The position numbers were made by a program, and so were the translations under genes. A stretch of 34,313 bases of DNA from assembly GCA_949519155.1 (NCBI GenBank), contig CATIQU010000019.1, forward strand, positions 1-34,313, read 5' to 3'. Of this stretch, positions 9,801-18,003 are shown piece after piece. The notes below the pieces were generated by a model. The model ran no database searches and was not told the origin of the DNA. It worked only from the letters and a program-made list of their open reading frames with translations. The stretch comes from Polaribacter sp. SA4-10. Its GTDB lineage: Bacteria; Bacteroidota; Bacteroidia; Flavobacteriales; Flavobacteriaceae. Numbering within the stretch: the stretch's first letter is position 1; each line of letters starts with the position of its first letter.

Positions 9801-10143
9801 CCACTCTGATATTGCTAATAGATGGACAACTCCTGGTGACATTACAGATGTACCAAGATTAGCGGATGGTGCAGATCAAAATGCAACTTCTTCTTCTTCT
9901 AGATTTGTAACTTCTACAGATCATTTAGCTTTAAACAATGTAAATATTGGCTATGATGTTCCTAAAACATTTTTAGCTGGTAAATCTTTAGAGTCTGTAA
10001 ACGTATGGATGTCTGCGGATAACTTATTTATGAATTCTGCAAGAAGAGGTTTCTTGCCAACTACAAGCGAGAGTGGAAACTCTGGCCGTAGATTATATGC
10101 GCCAATGTCTACCATTACAGTTGGTGTTAGAGTAAAGTTTTAA
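6883..10143 (+). CDS. SusC/RagA-family TonB-dependent outer membrane transporter (second copy)
   Basis: The 1086-residue protein starts at the ATG at 6883 (MKTKFNGILTLLL), giving a signal peptide ending TFAQ. A CarboxypepD_reg-like domain (about 24-105) is followed by a canonical SusC plug with IRIRGYGS, PLYVVDGVP and YGSRGANGV, then a large barrel ending VRVKF. It should import an oligomeric nutrient with the SusD encoded 19 bases downstream. The first 80 or so residues are nearly the same as in the SusC at 2084, whereas plug and barrel are clearly different, so the two transporters probably recognise different ligands. A 27-codon upstream extension to 6802 is rejected because it precedes the signal peptide and covers the promoter. 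Confidence 0.96.
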   Translation: MKTKFNGILTLLLAFVVQITFAQEKTISGTVSESSGTLPGVSVVIKGTNQGTETDFDGKYSIKASNGAVLVFRYLGYSAVEKTVGASNTINVTLSVDENNVLDEIIVVGYGTSTKKAFAGTASTVNQENLEAKSFSNVSQALIGEVAGVTVINSSGQPGSVGTIRIRGYGSVNGNRSPLYVVDGVPYSGSVNSINPSDIKSTTILKDATATAIYGSRGANGVVVITTKSGSSSKSFIEVDVKTSINDQLIPRYDVVKSPEKYIGYVWEGIKNKATVDGRPDPVGYANANLFTNNYVATGYNMWNVSSASDLIDPATGTVRPGVTRKYTPLRYADVAFDAAIRTEANLRMSGGSGDTRYFASFGYLNDNGYSINTGYKRYTTRLNLNTKVKPWLKINSNINYAYSENIANGQIQGSENITEFADKMAPIFPVFLRDDNGELVPDTFYGGFQYDYGSQSGFRDRPNANGLNPIGSAKYDFNGTDRHEVNGNFSANIDLMKNLTAEIRYGVQYSTQENKNYTNKFYGGGVTTSGDITVTDYSRLTENIQQILRYQNSWGSHSFDVLAAHESNAFTQTGSSVSKALQISAFLLDLDNFQSTLGQPSGYTNGYTIESYFSQFNYNYDQKYYLTGSIRTDGSSRFVNEKWGTFSSVGASWVLSEESFLKENSFVDFLKIKASYGTTGDQAGVGFTSGYNTFNGGNLAGGISLAPGTNGNPDLTWETSRQFQVGTEFTLGTFLDGSVDYYSKITENLIFNRFVGPSEGISSITVNDGELENAGIEFDLTGHLVNKENFSLDLSVNGEIVDNRIVAMPLDPATGEQQVINGALSVGRSIFDFFEREWAGVDPSDGAPMWFQYYDDINNNGVFDASEPTSGSSSWIPADAELTNRSGSIVEYQQLVPGANIQKRVTKTYADASDVYLNKSAIADVRGAFRLTGKIHDFTFSTQFTYSLGGYAYDANYGELMSDRFGAVGNNFHSDIANRWTTPGDITDVPRLADGADQNATSSSSRFVTSTDHLALNNVNIGYDVPKTFLAGKSLESVNVWMSADNLFMNSARRGFLPTTSESGNSGRRLYAPMSTITVGVRVKF

Positions 10144-10162
10144 TAATAAATAAATAAACAAG

Positions 10163-11653
10163 ATGAAAAAAATTTTAAAATATGGATTACTTTCTACAGT
10201 AGCTTTAATGAGCTTTAGCTGTGGTAACGATTTCTTAGAAGATCCTGCTTTAACGAATACTGCAAGTTTAACTTCTGCACAATTCGAACAAGCAGCTGCT
10301 TTAGATCCTGAAGTAACAGGCGCTTTAATGTCGGGTGTGTATTCACTTACATTTACAACAGGTACTGGTGGAACAAGTGGTCATGATGATTTCGGTATGA
10401 AATCGTATGATGTCTTTTCTGACATGCTTTCTGGAGATATGGCTTTAAGTCAAAGTGTTTACGGATGGTACAGAGCTTCTATTACAGAATTTGGTGCACC
10501 TCAAGATTTTACTTTTGGTGACAACAGACAAGTTTGGAGATACTACTACAGAATCGTAAGAGGATGTAACGAAGTTATCGACGGATTAGGTGGAATGGAC
10601 GCAACTCCAGAAAATGCTGAAAACAAAGCAATTATGGGTCAAGCGAAAGCTTTAAGAGCGCATTCTTACTTTTATTTAGCACAATTCTATCAGAAAGAAT
10701 ACAATGCTGATGAAGCAATCTTACCTATTTATAGAACTGCAGTAGACCGTAATGGTCCTAAAGTATCTGCAAAAGAGATCTATGACTTAATGGAGCAAGA
10801 TTTAACAGATGCTATTTCTTTGTTACAAGGATTTACAAGAGACAACAAAACGCAAATCAACCAAGATGTAGCAAAAGCGCTTTATGCGTATGTATTAGGT
10901 GCAAGAGGTACTGATTATGCAAAAGCTTACAACATGGCATCTGCTGCAATTGCATCTTACCCAGTAATGGCTGGTGCTGAAGTAACAGGTGGATTTAACA
11001 ACGTTGCTACTCCAGGATGGATGTGGGGTGTTGACTTAAACCAAGAAATTGATTTAGGATTGGTTTCATGGTGGGGTCAAATGGATTACTATAGCTACAG
11101 TTACCCAGCTTATGGAGATTTAAAAGCGATTGACGCTTCTTTATTCGCACAGATTCCTTCTGATGATATTAGAAAAGGTCAGTTTTTAAACAATACTGCT
11201 TTCGCACAACACTTAATGCCTTTATTTAAGTTTTATGATTCAGATAGAGTACACCAAGGTACTTCTACTACTGTAAAAGCAGATTATGTGTATATGAGAG
11301 TTGCTGAAATGCATTTATTAGCTGCTGAAATGGCTGCTTTTAATAGCAACGACGGAGCTGCAAGAACGCATCTTAAAAACTTAGTTGGTACTAGAGTTCC
11401 AAGTGCATCTTATATTGATGGATTGTCTGGACAAGCGTTGAAAGATGAGATTTACTTACAAACTCGTATTGAATTATGGGGTGAAGGTAGAAGTTACTTA
11501 GCTATGAAACGTAATCAAGCGACGACTACAAGAGGAGCAAATCACCTTTCATTTGTTGGAGAAGCAATTCCTTACAATGATGAAAGAATGACTTTTGAAA
11601 TTCCTGAAGGAGAGATTCAATTCAACCCTTTCATTAGCCAACAAAACCAATAA
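10163..11653 (+). CDS. RagB/SusD-family nutrient-binding surface lipoprotein
   Basis: The 496-residue product has a lipoprotein signal with lipobox SFS-C (Cys20) and acidic residues after the Cys (GNDFLED). The start of the mature protein and the segment YFYLAQFYQKEY, in a TPR-like helix, match classical RagB/SusD proteins, as do the late IELWGEGR and the C-terminal loop region. It forms the substrate-binding lid of the SusC at 6883 and is encoded 19 bases behind it. It belongs to a different SusD subgroup from the lipoprotein at 5211, so the two operons are not a simple tandem duplication. Ligand unknown. Confidence 0.95.
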   Translation: MKKILKYGLLSTVALMSFSCGNDFLEDPALTNTASLTSAQFEQAAALDPEVTGALMSGVYSLTFTTGTGGTSGHDDFGMKSYDVFSDMLSGDMALSQSVYGWYRASITEFGAPQDFTFGDNRQVWRYYYRIVRGCNEVIDGLGGMDATPENAENKAIMGQAKALRAHSYFYLAQFYQKEYNADEAILPIYRTAVDRNGPKVSAKEIYDLMEQDLTDAISLLQGFTRDNKTQINQDVAKALYAYVLGARGTDYAKAYNMASAAIASYPVMAGAEVTGGFNNVATPGWMWGVDLNQEIDLGLVSWWGQMDYYSYSYPAYGDLKAIDASLFAQIPSDDIRKGQFLNNTAFAQHLMPLFKFYDSDRVHQGTSTTVKADYVYMRVAEMHLLAAEMAAFNSNDGAARTHLKNLVGTRVPSASYIDGLSGQALKDEIYLQTRIELWGEGRSYLAMKRNQATTTRGANHLSFVGEAIPYNDERMTFEIPEGEIQFNPFISQQNQ

Positions 11654-11659
11654 TAACTT

Positions 11660-11691
11660 TTAGCGATCATTTTTCACTAAGTGATCGCTAA
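11660..11691 (+). other. Intercistronic hairpin between susD and the third operon gene
   Basis: TAGCGATCATTT (11661-11672) pairs with AAGTGATCGCTA (11679-11690) with one G-U wobble, closing a six-base loop. No T-run follows (AATTATTAAAA), so it should not be an efficient intrinsic terminator. It could lower expression of the downstream lipoprotein or protect the 3' end of a processed susCD mRNA. Confidence 0.7.
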
Positions 11692-11709
11692 TTATTAAAA
11701 CTCATAAAA

Positions 11710-12450
11710 ATGAACAAATTAAGAATACTTTTATACATGTGTATAGCTGTTTTTACATTAAACAGTTGTACAGACGAAGTAGAGCCTCAAGATACTCCAT
11801 ACATTACTTTCGAGACATCTAGTATGGACATTACTTTTGACCAAGGTGGGTCTGTTTCACAAGAGGTTAAAATTTTTGCTGCAAACATTAAAGATGCAGA
11901 CAGAACTATTGGTATTTCTGTAGTTGGTGCTTCAACAGATGTTGATGCTGCTGCTTACATAGTACCTACAACAGTAACAATCCCTGGGGGTTCTAATGTT
12001 GCTATTTTAAACATCGATTTAACAGATGTAAACATGTCTCCTTTTGCAGCGCAAACTTTAGTTGTTTCTATTGTGAATGCTACGGAAATTTTTACTGGTG
12101 ATGACTTAACACTTAATATTGGTTTAAACTGTCCTAACAACGGAATTAAAGTAAAGATGGAATTAGGTTTTGATAGCTGGCCAGAAGAGATTTACTGGAG
12201 ATTGGTTGACGTAAATGCGGGAGTAATCGTATTGGCAAGTCAAGCACAACCTGGATATGGTGCTTATGACGGAATGACTGGTGGTATTACCATCCAAGAA
12301 TGTGTTCCTTCTGGAGATTACCAATTACAAATCTATGATGGATATGGTGATGGTGGTACTTCTTATGTAGTAACTGCTGACGGTGTTCAAGTTGCAAATG
12401 TAGGTGCATCTTCTTATGGAGCTAGTACTTCTGTAGACTTTAGTATCTAA
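11710..12450 (+). CDS. SusCD-associated surface lipoprotein of unknown function
   Basis: A 246-residue lipoprotein with lipobox LNS-C (Cys20) followed by TDEVEP, acidic as expected for surface export. The first half (about 30-140) looks like a beta-sandwich (ITFDQGGSVSQEV...VTIPGGSNVAILNIDL), similar in style to Calx-beta or DUF1735-like modules that often follow SusD. The second half (about 145-246) carries WRLVDVNAGVIV, CVPSGDYQLQIYDGYGDGG and resembles the glycine/aspartate-rich beta module seen in secreted Bacteroidota proteins. Two further cysteines (in GLNCPNN and QECVPSG) bracket this module and could form a disulfide. It lies 56 bases downstream of susD with the hairpin between them, and probably acts as an accessory ligand-binding protein at the cell surface. 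Specific family not recognised. Confidence 0.8.
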   Translation: MNKLRILLYMCIAVFTLNSCTDEVEPQDTPYITFETSSMDITFDQGGSVSQEVKIFAANIKDADRTIGISVVGASTDVDAAAYIVPTTVTIPGGSNVAILNIDLTDVNMSPFAAQTLVVSIVNATEIFTGDDLTLNIGLNCPNNGIKVKMELGFDSWPEEIYWRLVDVNAGVIVLASQAQPGYGAYDGMTGGITIQECVPSGDYQLQIYDGYGDGGTSYVVTADGVQVANVGASSYGASTSVDFSI

Positions 12451-12468
12451 AGAACAAAAACATACTTT

Positions 12469-12502
12469 AAAAAACCATCTCTTCTTAGAGATGGTTTTTT
12501 TT
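12469..12502 (+). terminator. Intrinsic terminator of the second susCD operon
   Basis: AACCATCTC and GAGATGGTT (ending about 12496) form a stem extended by flanking A/T pairs, around a TTCTTA loop, with an eight-base T-run at 12495-12502. It precedes the rlmB promoter. Confidence 0.9.
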
Positions 12503-12517
12503 GCGCTTAATTTAACA

Positions 12518-12525
12518 TACCTTTG
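12518..12525 (+). promoter_or_regulatory. -7 promoter element of rlmB, 4 nt from the ATG
   Basis: TACCTTTG matches TAnnTTTG exactly and ends four bases before the ATG at 12530. The nearest TTG upstream gives a spacer of only 14 bases, so a -33 element is not clear. The transcript should begin at or next to the start codon. Confidence 0.55.
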
Positions 12526-12529
12526 CAGC

Positions 12530-13294
12530 ATGACAACAGAAACAACAGAATCAACAAATATATTTGGGATTAGAGCTATTATTGAAGCAATAAATAGTGG
12601 TTCTACGATGAACAAAATTTACCTTCAAAAGGGGTTAAGAGGGAGCTTATTTTTTGAGTTGAATCTTTTGATCAAAGAAAAAGGAATTACCACCAGTGTA
12701 GTACCCGTAGAAAAATTAGACCGCCTTTCAAAATACAGCAATCACCAAGGAGCAGTTGCACAAATTTCTCCAGTAGCATTTCACGATTTAGAACCCTTAA
12801 TTGAAAAAGTACTTGAGAGTAAGAAAGCACCTATATTCTTATTATTAGATCAACTGTCTGATGTGCGTAATTTTGGAGCAATCTTAAGAACTGCAGAATG
12901 TACAGGTGTAGACGCTGTTATTGTTCAAAAAAATGGAAGTGCTCCTGTAAATGCAGAAACCATAAAAACATCTGCTGGTGCAGCTTTTAAAATTCCGATT
13001 TGTAAGGTAGACCATATTAAAGACGCAATTTATACGCTACAAGCTTCTGACATTAAAACAGTTGCTGCAACAGAAAAAACGGAAACATCAATTTATGAAG
13101 TGGCACTTAACCAACCCATCGCAATCATCATGGGATCTGAACATCGTGGTGTAAATCCTTCCATTTTAAAAATGGTCGATTTTAAAGCGAAATTGCCTTT
13201 ATTGGGAGAAATTGAATCGTTGAATGTATCTGTTGCCTGTGGCGCTTTTCTATATGAAACCATCCGACAAAGAACTGTAAGTGACAATTCATAA
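12530..13294 (+). CDS. rlmB: 23S rRNA (guanosine-2'-O)-methyltransferase RlmB-like (TrmH/SpoU family)
   Basis: This 254-residue SPOUT methyltransferase uses S-adenosylmethionine to 2'-O-methylate ribose in 23S rRNA; RlmB acts on G2251 in E. coli. An N-terminal L30e-like substrate domain (about 10-90, IFGIRAIIEAI) precedes the trefoil-knot catalytic domain with motif 1 LDQLSDVRNFGAILRTAE (107-124, with Asn114 and Arg120), motif 2 IMGSEHRGV (200-208) and motif 3 LNVSVACGAFLYE (231-243). Length is normal. The ATG at 12530 is preferred to the in-frame ATG at 12491, which lies inside the upstream terminator and adds a tail absent from the family. The exact rRNA target is inferred from family similarity. 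Confidence 0.9.
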   Translation: MTTETTESTNIFGIRAIIEAINSGSTMNKIYLQKGLRGSLFFELNLLIKEKGITTSVVPVEKLDRLSKYSNHQGAVAQISPVAFHDLEPLIEKVLESKKAPIFLLLDQLSDVRNFGAILRTAECTGVDAVIVQKNGSAPVNAETIKTSAGAAFKIPICKVDHIKDAIYTLQASDIKTVAATEKTETSIYEVALNQPIAIIMGSEHRGVNPSILKMVDFKAKLPLLGEIESLNVSVACGAFLYETIRQRTVSDNS

Positions 13295-13316
13295 ATAGGG
13301 GTTCACCCCTATTTAT
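13291..13316. terminator. Bidirectional hairpin between convergent rlmB and rhomboid genes
   Basis: ATAAATAGGGG (13291-13301) and CCCCTATTTAT (13306-13316) form a perfect 11-bp stem with a UUCA loop. It contains the stop codon of rlmB (13292-13294) and the stop of the minus-strand rhomboid gene (13309-13311). No strong T-run follows on either side, so it is a weak terminator or an mRNA 3'-end stabiliser. Confidence 0.6.
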
Positions 13317-14001
13317 CAGTAATCGGTGTCTTTAACTCATTATGAAGTTCCTCCTCAATTTTAGGAGGTGCAAAATTACCATTTTCATCAAATAATAAAT
13401 CGAACGCTGTTTCTTCGAAATAAGGTTCTGTTTTTTTGATGCCTTTATTTATATACAAGAAGGCAAATGCAAGCCCTACTACAAAACCGGACAAATGGCC
13501 TTCCCAGGACATACCGTCTTTGATAGGTAAAACATACCAAATCATACTTCCATATAAGAAAATCACAATTAGGGATACAGCAACTAATCTAAAGTGCTTT
13601 TTAAAAATACCACTAAAGAAAACAAAACTAAAAAGAAGATACACAACACCACTTGCACCAATATGATAAGATTCTCTTGCGATGACCCACGTAAGAAAAC
13701 CGGTAAGGATACCTCCATACACTAAAACTTTTAGCGCAACTTCTTTATAAAACATGAAGACACTTAACAGGAGCACAAATAGCGGGATTGAATTGTTAAA
13801 AAGATGCTTTGTATTGCTATGAATAAAATGGGTTAAAAAAATACCTCTAAACCCCTTAAAATCTCTGGGAAACACACCGTACTTATTAAAATTGTATCCA
13901 AATTTAATTTCGATAAAATAAAGCATCCAGATAAGCACAATATACAAGACTGGTATTGTTAACATGGATTTTGAAAAGTGAAGTTGATTGTCGTGTTTCA
14001 T
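13309..14001 (-). CDS. Rhomboid-family intramembrane serine protease
   Basis: The 230-residue membrane protein has six likely transmembrane helices. The catalytic serine is in GASG (Ser117) and the catalytic histidine in GHLSGF (His169); HLFNN (His66 and Asn70, HxxxN as in GlpG) supplies the oxyanion-binding residues. Rhomboids cleave substrates within or near their membrane helices. The C-terminal 45 residues form a soluble tail ending ITDK. The ATG at 13999-14001 gives a short N-terminus before the first helix. It is convergent with rlmB and divergent from rarA. Substrates are unknown. Confidence 0.9.
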   Translation of the reverse strand: MKHDNQLHFSKSMLTIPVLYIVLIWMLYFIEIKFGYNFNKYGVFPRDFKGFRGIFLTHFIHSNTKHLFNNSIPLFVLLLSVFMFYKEVALKVLVYGGILTGFLTWVIARESYHIGASGVVYLLFSFVFFSGIFKKHFRLVAVSLIVIFLYGSMIWYVLPIKDGMSWEGHLSGFVVGLAFAFLYINKGIKKTEPYFEETAFDLLFDENGNFAPPKIEEELHNELKTPITDK

Positions 14002-14065
14002 TATTATAAAAGTAACAAAAAATGAACCAAAGTAAATTCTTGCATATTCTGTCAGAAAACTTTGT

Positions 14066-14073
14066 TATTTTTA
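14066..14073 (+). promoter_or_regulatory. -7-like promoter element of rarA, 4 nt from the ATG
   Basis: TATTTTTA (one mismatch to TAnnTTTG) ends four bases before the ATG at 14078. A TTG at 14040-14042 gives a 23-base spacer, the upper limit of the usual range. The same box and the same 4-nt gap occur in front of yjjG. Confidence 0.4.
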
Positions 14074-14077
14074 CCCT

Positions 14078-15349
14078 ATGAATGAACCTTTGGCAGAAAG
14101 AATCCGTCCGAAACATCTAGAAGATTATATCAGCCAGCAGCATTTGGTTGGTGAAAATGGTATTTTAACAAATCATATCAAACAAGGAATCATTCCCTCA
14201 TTAATTCTTTGGGGACCTCCTGGAATTGGTAAAACCACCTTAGCAAATATTATTGCAACAGAATCTAAAAGACCATTTTATACACTTAGTGCCATTAGTT
14301 CTGGAGTAAAAGATGTGCGAGAGGTTATTGAAAAAGCAAAAAAAAGTGGCGGACTGTTTACCGCAAAAAATCCCATTTTATTTATTGATGAGATTCATCG
14401 GTTTAGTAAATCTCAACAAGACTCTCTGTTGGGTGCCGTAGAGAAAGGATGGGTCACCCTTATTGGTGCGACTACAGAAAACCCAAGTTTTGAAGTCATC
14501 CCTGCCCTACTCTCTCGATGTCAGGTATATATTTTGAATTCATTTGACAAGGACGACCTCATCAACTTGTTAAAGAGGGCCATTGAAAAAGATGAAATCA
14601 TCTCTAAAAAAGACATTCAACTCACAGAAACAGCTGCTTTACTGCAAGTTTCTGGTGGTGATGCACGAAAATTGCTCAATATTTTTGAGCTGATTGTTGG
14701 TGCAGAAGAAAGCATTGAAATTACAAACGAATTGGTCCTGTCTAAGGTTCAGAAGAATACGGCTCGGTATGACAAAACTGGCGAACAACACTATGATATT
14801 GTTTCTGCTTTTATAAAATCGATACGAGGGAGTGATCCGAATGCCGCAGTGTATTATTTGGCACGAATGATAGAAGGTGGTGAAGATGTGAAATTTATTG
14901 CAAGAAGGATGCTTATTTTGGCTTCTGAAGACATAGGCAATGCAAATCCTACGGCGTTTATATTGGCAAACAATACGTTTCAGGCCGTTGCAGTTGTTGG
15001 ACATCCTGAATCTCGTATTATTTTGAGTCAATGTGCAGTATACCTGGCCAATTCTGCAAAAAGTAATGCTTCTTACATGGCGATTAATGAGGCTCAGAAT
15101 CTCGTAAAACAAACAGGTGATTTGTCAGTACCACTTCATTTACGAAATGCACCAACAAAATTGATGAAGGATATCGGCTATGGCAAAGAGTATGCATATT
15201 CTCATAATTATCCTGAAAATTTTGTGAGTCAAGAATTTTTACCACAAGAAATTTCAGGGAAGAAACTATATGACCCAGGAAATAATCCTCGCGAAAATCA
15301 GTTTAGAGATCTATTACGAAAAAGGTGGAAAGATAAATATGAGTATTAA
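14078..15349 (+). CDS. rarA: Replication-associated recombination protein A (AAA+ ATPase)
   Basis: The 423-residue protein belongs to the RarA/MgsA/WRNIP1 family of clamp-loader-like ATPases that act at stalled replication forks. Walker A is GPPGIGKT (46-53), Walker B LFIDEIH (101-107) and sensor 1 [10 protein letters not shown] (130-139). The C-terminal half, with [24 protein letters not shown] and the [17 protein letters not shown] stretch, is diagnostic of RarA rather than RuvB or DnaX. Length is normal. It ends 6 bases before the stop of the convergent DUF5723 gene, with no visible terminator between. Confidence 0.96.
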   Translation: MNEPLAERIRPKHLEDYISQQHLVGENGILTNHIKQGIIPSLILWGPPGIGKTTLANIIATESKRPFYTLSAISSGVKDVREVIEKAKKSGGLFTAKNPILFIDEIHRFSKSQQDSLLGAVEKGWVTLIGATTENPSFEVIPALLSRCQVYILNSFDKDDLINLLKRAIEKDEIISKKDIQLTETAALLQVSGGDARKLLNIFELIVGAEESIEITNELVLSKVQKNTARYDKTGEQHYDIVSAFIKSIRGSDPNAAVYYLARMIEGGEDVKFIARRMLILASEDIGNANPTAFILANNTFQAVAVVGHPESRIILSQCAVYLANSAKSNASYMAINEAQNLVKQTGDLSVPLHLRNAPTKLMKDIGYGKEYAYSHNYPENFVSQEFLPQEISGKKLYDPGNNPRENQFRDLLRKRWKDKYEY

Positions 15350-15355
15350 TGATGG

Positions 15356-16729
15356 CTAATCAAAAATTAAATTAATTCCCATCTGAAAAGAAACACTGCT
15401 AGCATTTGCCAAGTTTTTAAAGGCTAAAAGATTGTCTGCAATTCCAAAAAGGGATACACTTCCTAATTGTGTTGAAATTCCAACACCTACATTATGATAA
15501 GAATAATCATCTACAGTATAGGTTACTTTTGCATGTAGTTTCTCTGTAAATGTCTTCTCATAAAAGCCCGTAATTGCGAATTGTGGCCGCAAAGGCCTCA
15601 TGGTCGTATGAATTTGAAGTCCAAAGGCATCCGTATAAAATTCTTTGAATGTATTATCATAACAATACTTACTTCTTCTTTCATCACCAAAACTATATTT
15701 TAAAGCAGCATTTACTTTTGCTGGTCTCCAAGAAGTATATGAATTTGTATTATTCCCTCTTGGCACTTTTTCTTCAAAGTCTGCGTTTAAATCTGCCCAA
15801 TAATTTGCTGGATTGGAAGGGTCAAACAAAAAATTTACACCTTCAAAAGTATAGTCCCCCTTTACAGTAGTGTTCTGGACTCTTTTTGAATAATTAATAT
15901 AACCAAAATCAGTAATACTTCCCGTAAATTCTAATTTTGGTGAAATGTGATAGGTCATTCCAAAATCGAGCCCAATACCCAAGCTCCCACCTAAAAAAGA
16001 TTTGGTGATAAGGTCCATCGGATTTTCAAGGTATTCATTATCTTCCACCAAACCTGCAGACAAAAAATTCAAATCAATTGTATTTAAATAATGTGTGTAG
16101 ATATTATTTGCTCCTAATTGTGTGGTAATCGTACCTGAATTATTCCGCGTTTCAAAATTTAATGTCGAAGAATATATTTTAAATCTTCCTCCTAGGGTTA
16201 GTTTTGGGTTTACTTTTCTTGAAACACCAAAATGTAACGTACCAATAAAATCTGCTTTGTATACTACTTGTGACAAATCAAAACTTTTATTGAGGTAAGA
16301 AGCATTTCCTTCATTTAAGAAAGTGACAACGTCCTTTGGCCAGTAACCAATAACATCCAATTCTTGGTAAAAACCAAAACTGACATACGTTTTATCGTCA
16401 AGTCTAAAGCCAGCATTTAATACATCAATTTGCATGTTCAATTTTAAGTGGTCTTCTGCATCCAACTTATTTAAAAGGTGAAAAATTTTTGTATTAAAAT
16501 CGATACCGTCTTCGGAAAATAGGTCGGTTAACTTGAAGTTTTTTGCTGCAATTTCTGTTGAAAAACCAGCGAGTAACGGAACCCCTATATGAAATCTATA
16601 GTTCGTTTCTGCTCCTGGGTTAAGTAAAAGCGTCTGTGGATTTTCTGCAAAACTATATAATACTTGTTTATTTTGCGTGAGTGCACCTAAAGGTGTCAAG
16701 AGCATCAAAAGAAAAAATATTTTTTTCAT
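15356..16729 (-). CDS. DUF5723-family outer membrane protein
   Basis: The 457-residue product has a signal peptide (1 to about 18, ending ALTQ) and alternating beta-strand patterns to the C-terminus (FQMGINLIFD), as expected for an outer membrane barrel. ENPQTLLLNPGAETNYRFHIGVPLLAGFS near the start and the repeated LGGRFKIY-type strands match the DUF5723 family, which is widespread in Bacteroidota and functionally uncharacterised. It starts 2 bases after the stop of the lipoprotein gene at 16732, so the two are co-transcribed and probably work together in the envelope. Confidence 0.8.
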   Translation of the reverse strand: MKKIFFLLMLLTPLGALTQNKQVLYSFAENPQTLLLNPGAETNYRFHIGVPLLAGFSTEIAAKNFKLTDLFSEDGIDFNTKIFHLLNKLDAEDHLKLNMQIDVLNAGFRLDDKTYVSFGFYQELDVIGYWPKDVVTFLNEGNASYLNKSFDLSQVVYKADFIGTLHFGVSRKVNPKLTLGGRFKIYSSTLNFETRNNSGTITTQLGANNIYTHYLNTIDLNFLSAGLVEDNEYLENPMDLITKSFLGGSLGIGLDFGMTYHISPKLEFTGSITDFGYINYSKRVQNTTVKGDYTFEGVNFLFDPSNPANYWADLNADFEEKVPRGNNTNSYTSWRPAKVNAALKYSFGDERRSKYCYDNTFKEFYTDAFGLQIHTTMRPLRPQFAITGFYEKTFTEKLHAKVTYTVDDYSYHNVGVGISTQLGSVSLFGIADNLLAFKNLANASSVSFQMGINLIFD

Positions 16730-16731
16730 AA

Positions 16732-17280
16732 TTACTCAGTTTCAATAAAATAAGTTCCGGAAGATTTAAATTCAAATTCACTTGGATCATTTTCAATAAG
16801 CGGGTTCGAGGAGGAAGAAGAAAGTGCTACCAGTATTCTTACTTTTGTCGCATTCACAATCGTTGGATTAGAACTAATTTGTATGATTTCTTGGTGAATA
16901 AATGCTAAGTTTTGTGATGAAATAATGCTCGTGCTAAATGTGTAGATAATAGTTCCATTATCATCTAAAAACTCTACCAAAGCAGTAAAATTTTTCATTA
17001 TTTCGTTCTTAACCTCAATGTCAATAACGATTTTCTGTAAATTATCACGAAGAAAAGAATTTTCTAAAATGCGAAAATCAGAAATATCTGATCGTCCGTT
17101 TAGGATTTCTGCACCCGTTACTGAGTCCATAAAATCATTCGGAAATAAAGTGAAATAAGCGAGCGATGTTTGTATGACTGGGCTGTGATTAAAACCTTCT
17201 GCTTGGTTAAAATCTAACTGCTCTGAGCATGCCACTAAGAAAATAAGAAAAAAGAGGAATCCTGTTTTAAAATGTTTCAT
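16732..17280 (-). CDS. Small lipoprotein, partner of the DUF5723 protein
   Basis: A 182-residue protein with a lipoprotein signal, lipobox LVA-C (Cys18). The mature part is acidic and predicted mostly beta (DIEVKNEIMKNFTALVEFLDDN...IIYTFST). A serine run (SSSSSNP) lies near residue 155. I do not recognise a named family. It lies directly upstream (2 bases) of the DUF5723 barrel gene and 35 bases downstream of the nucleotidase gene, so all three could share a transcript. Confidence 0.75.
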   Translation of the reverse strand: MKHFKTGFLFFLIFLVACSEQLDFNQAEGFNHSPVIQTSLAYFTLFPNDFMDSVTGAEILNGRSDISDFRILENSFLRDNLQKIVIDIEVKNEIMKNFTALVEFLDDNGTIIYTFSTSIISSQNLAFIHQEIIQISSNPTIVNATKVRILVALSSSSSNPLIENDPSEFEFKSSGTYFIETE

Positions 17281-17315
17281 TATTTTTTAAAAATATCACT
17301 TTAATTTCACTAAAA

Positions 17316-17999
17316 TTAAAGCAATTGTTTAATCTCAAAAAGAGACCTTACGGTTTCAAACGTATTACTTTTCGTATTATTATTTTCAAAGTCACAATAA
17401 ATTGCTTTGATACCAAAGTTGATCGCTCCTTCTATATCGGCCTCTAGGCTGTCTCCAATCATAATTGAATTTTCTTTTGTGGCTTTTGCAACACTTAATG
17501 CATGCTCGAAAATTATTGGATTTGGTTTTTTAACTCCAACAGACTCCGAAGTAATCACTTGATCAAAATAATGAAGAATCTTTGAGCTTTTCATTTTCTT
17601 CGCTTGCACTTCTTCAAACCCATTGGTAATAATATGCAATTGGTATTTGTCTTTCAAATAGTTTAAAATATCAATAGCTCCTTCAAAAAGATGATTGAAA
17701 TGTGGCATTACTTCTATATACTGAATGGCCAATGTATCTATTAATTGGTCAGAAATAGAAAAATGAACTGCATCAAAAGCTTCTTTTAATCTTTGGTATC
17801 GCAGTTGCTCTTTACTCACTTTTTCTTGTCGATACAACCGCCAATACTTAAAATTAATGGGTTTGTAAACTTCTAAAAAAATAGCAATATCGAGATCAAT
17901 CTCATAATCTTTAAATAATTTTTGAAAAGTAAGATCTGAATTTTTTTCAAAATCCCAAAGAGTATGATCTAAGTCGAAAAAGACGTGTTTAATATTCAT
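17316..17999 (-). CDS. yjjG: YjjG-type HAD-superfamily (noncanonical pyrimidine) nucleotidase
   Basis: The 227-residue HAD hydrolase has motif I FFDLDHTLW (Asp9 nucleophile and Asp11), motif II ITNG in LHIITNGFEEVQ, a lysine in VGVKKPNP (motif III) and motif IV IGDSLEADIEG. The helical cap and spacing fit TIGR02254, the YjjG group that dephosphorylates nucleoside monophosphates, including modified pyrimidine nucleotides (housecleaning). The ATG at 17997-17999 follows a promoter box by four bases. It is transcribed away from the glycosyltransferase gene. Confidence 0.88.
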   Translation of the reverse strand: MNIKHVFFDLDHTLWDFEKNSDLTFQKLFKDYEIDLDIAIFLEVYKPINFKYWRLYRQEKVSKEQLRYQRLKEAFDAVHFSISDQLIDTLAIQYIEVMPHFNHLFEGAIDILNYLKDKYQLHIITNGFEEVQAKKMKSSKILHYFDQVITSESVGVKKPNPIIFEHALSVAKATKENSIMIGDSLEADIEGAINFGIKAIYCDFENNNTKSNTFETVRSLFEIKQLL

Positions 18000-18003
18000 G
18001 CGT

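Noticed and set aside
12491..12529. Longer N-terminus for the RlmB-like protein
   Set aside because: The upstream ATG lies inside the terminator stem of the previous operon and precedes the TACCTTTG promoter box.
14639..15112. 157-codon minus-strand frame inside rarA
   Set aside because: It is wholly antisense to a conserved rarA coding region, with cysteine/histidine-rich composition typical of shadow frames.
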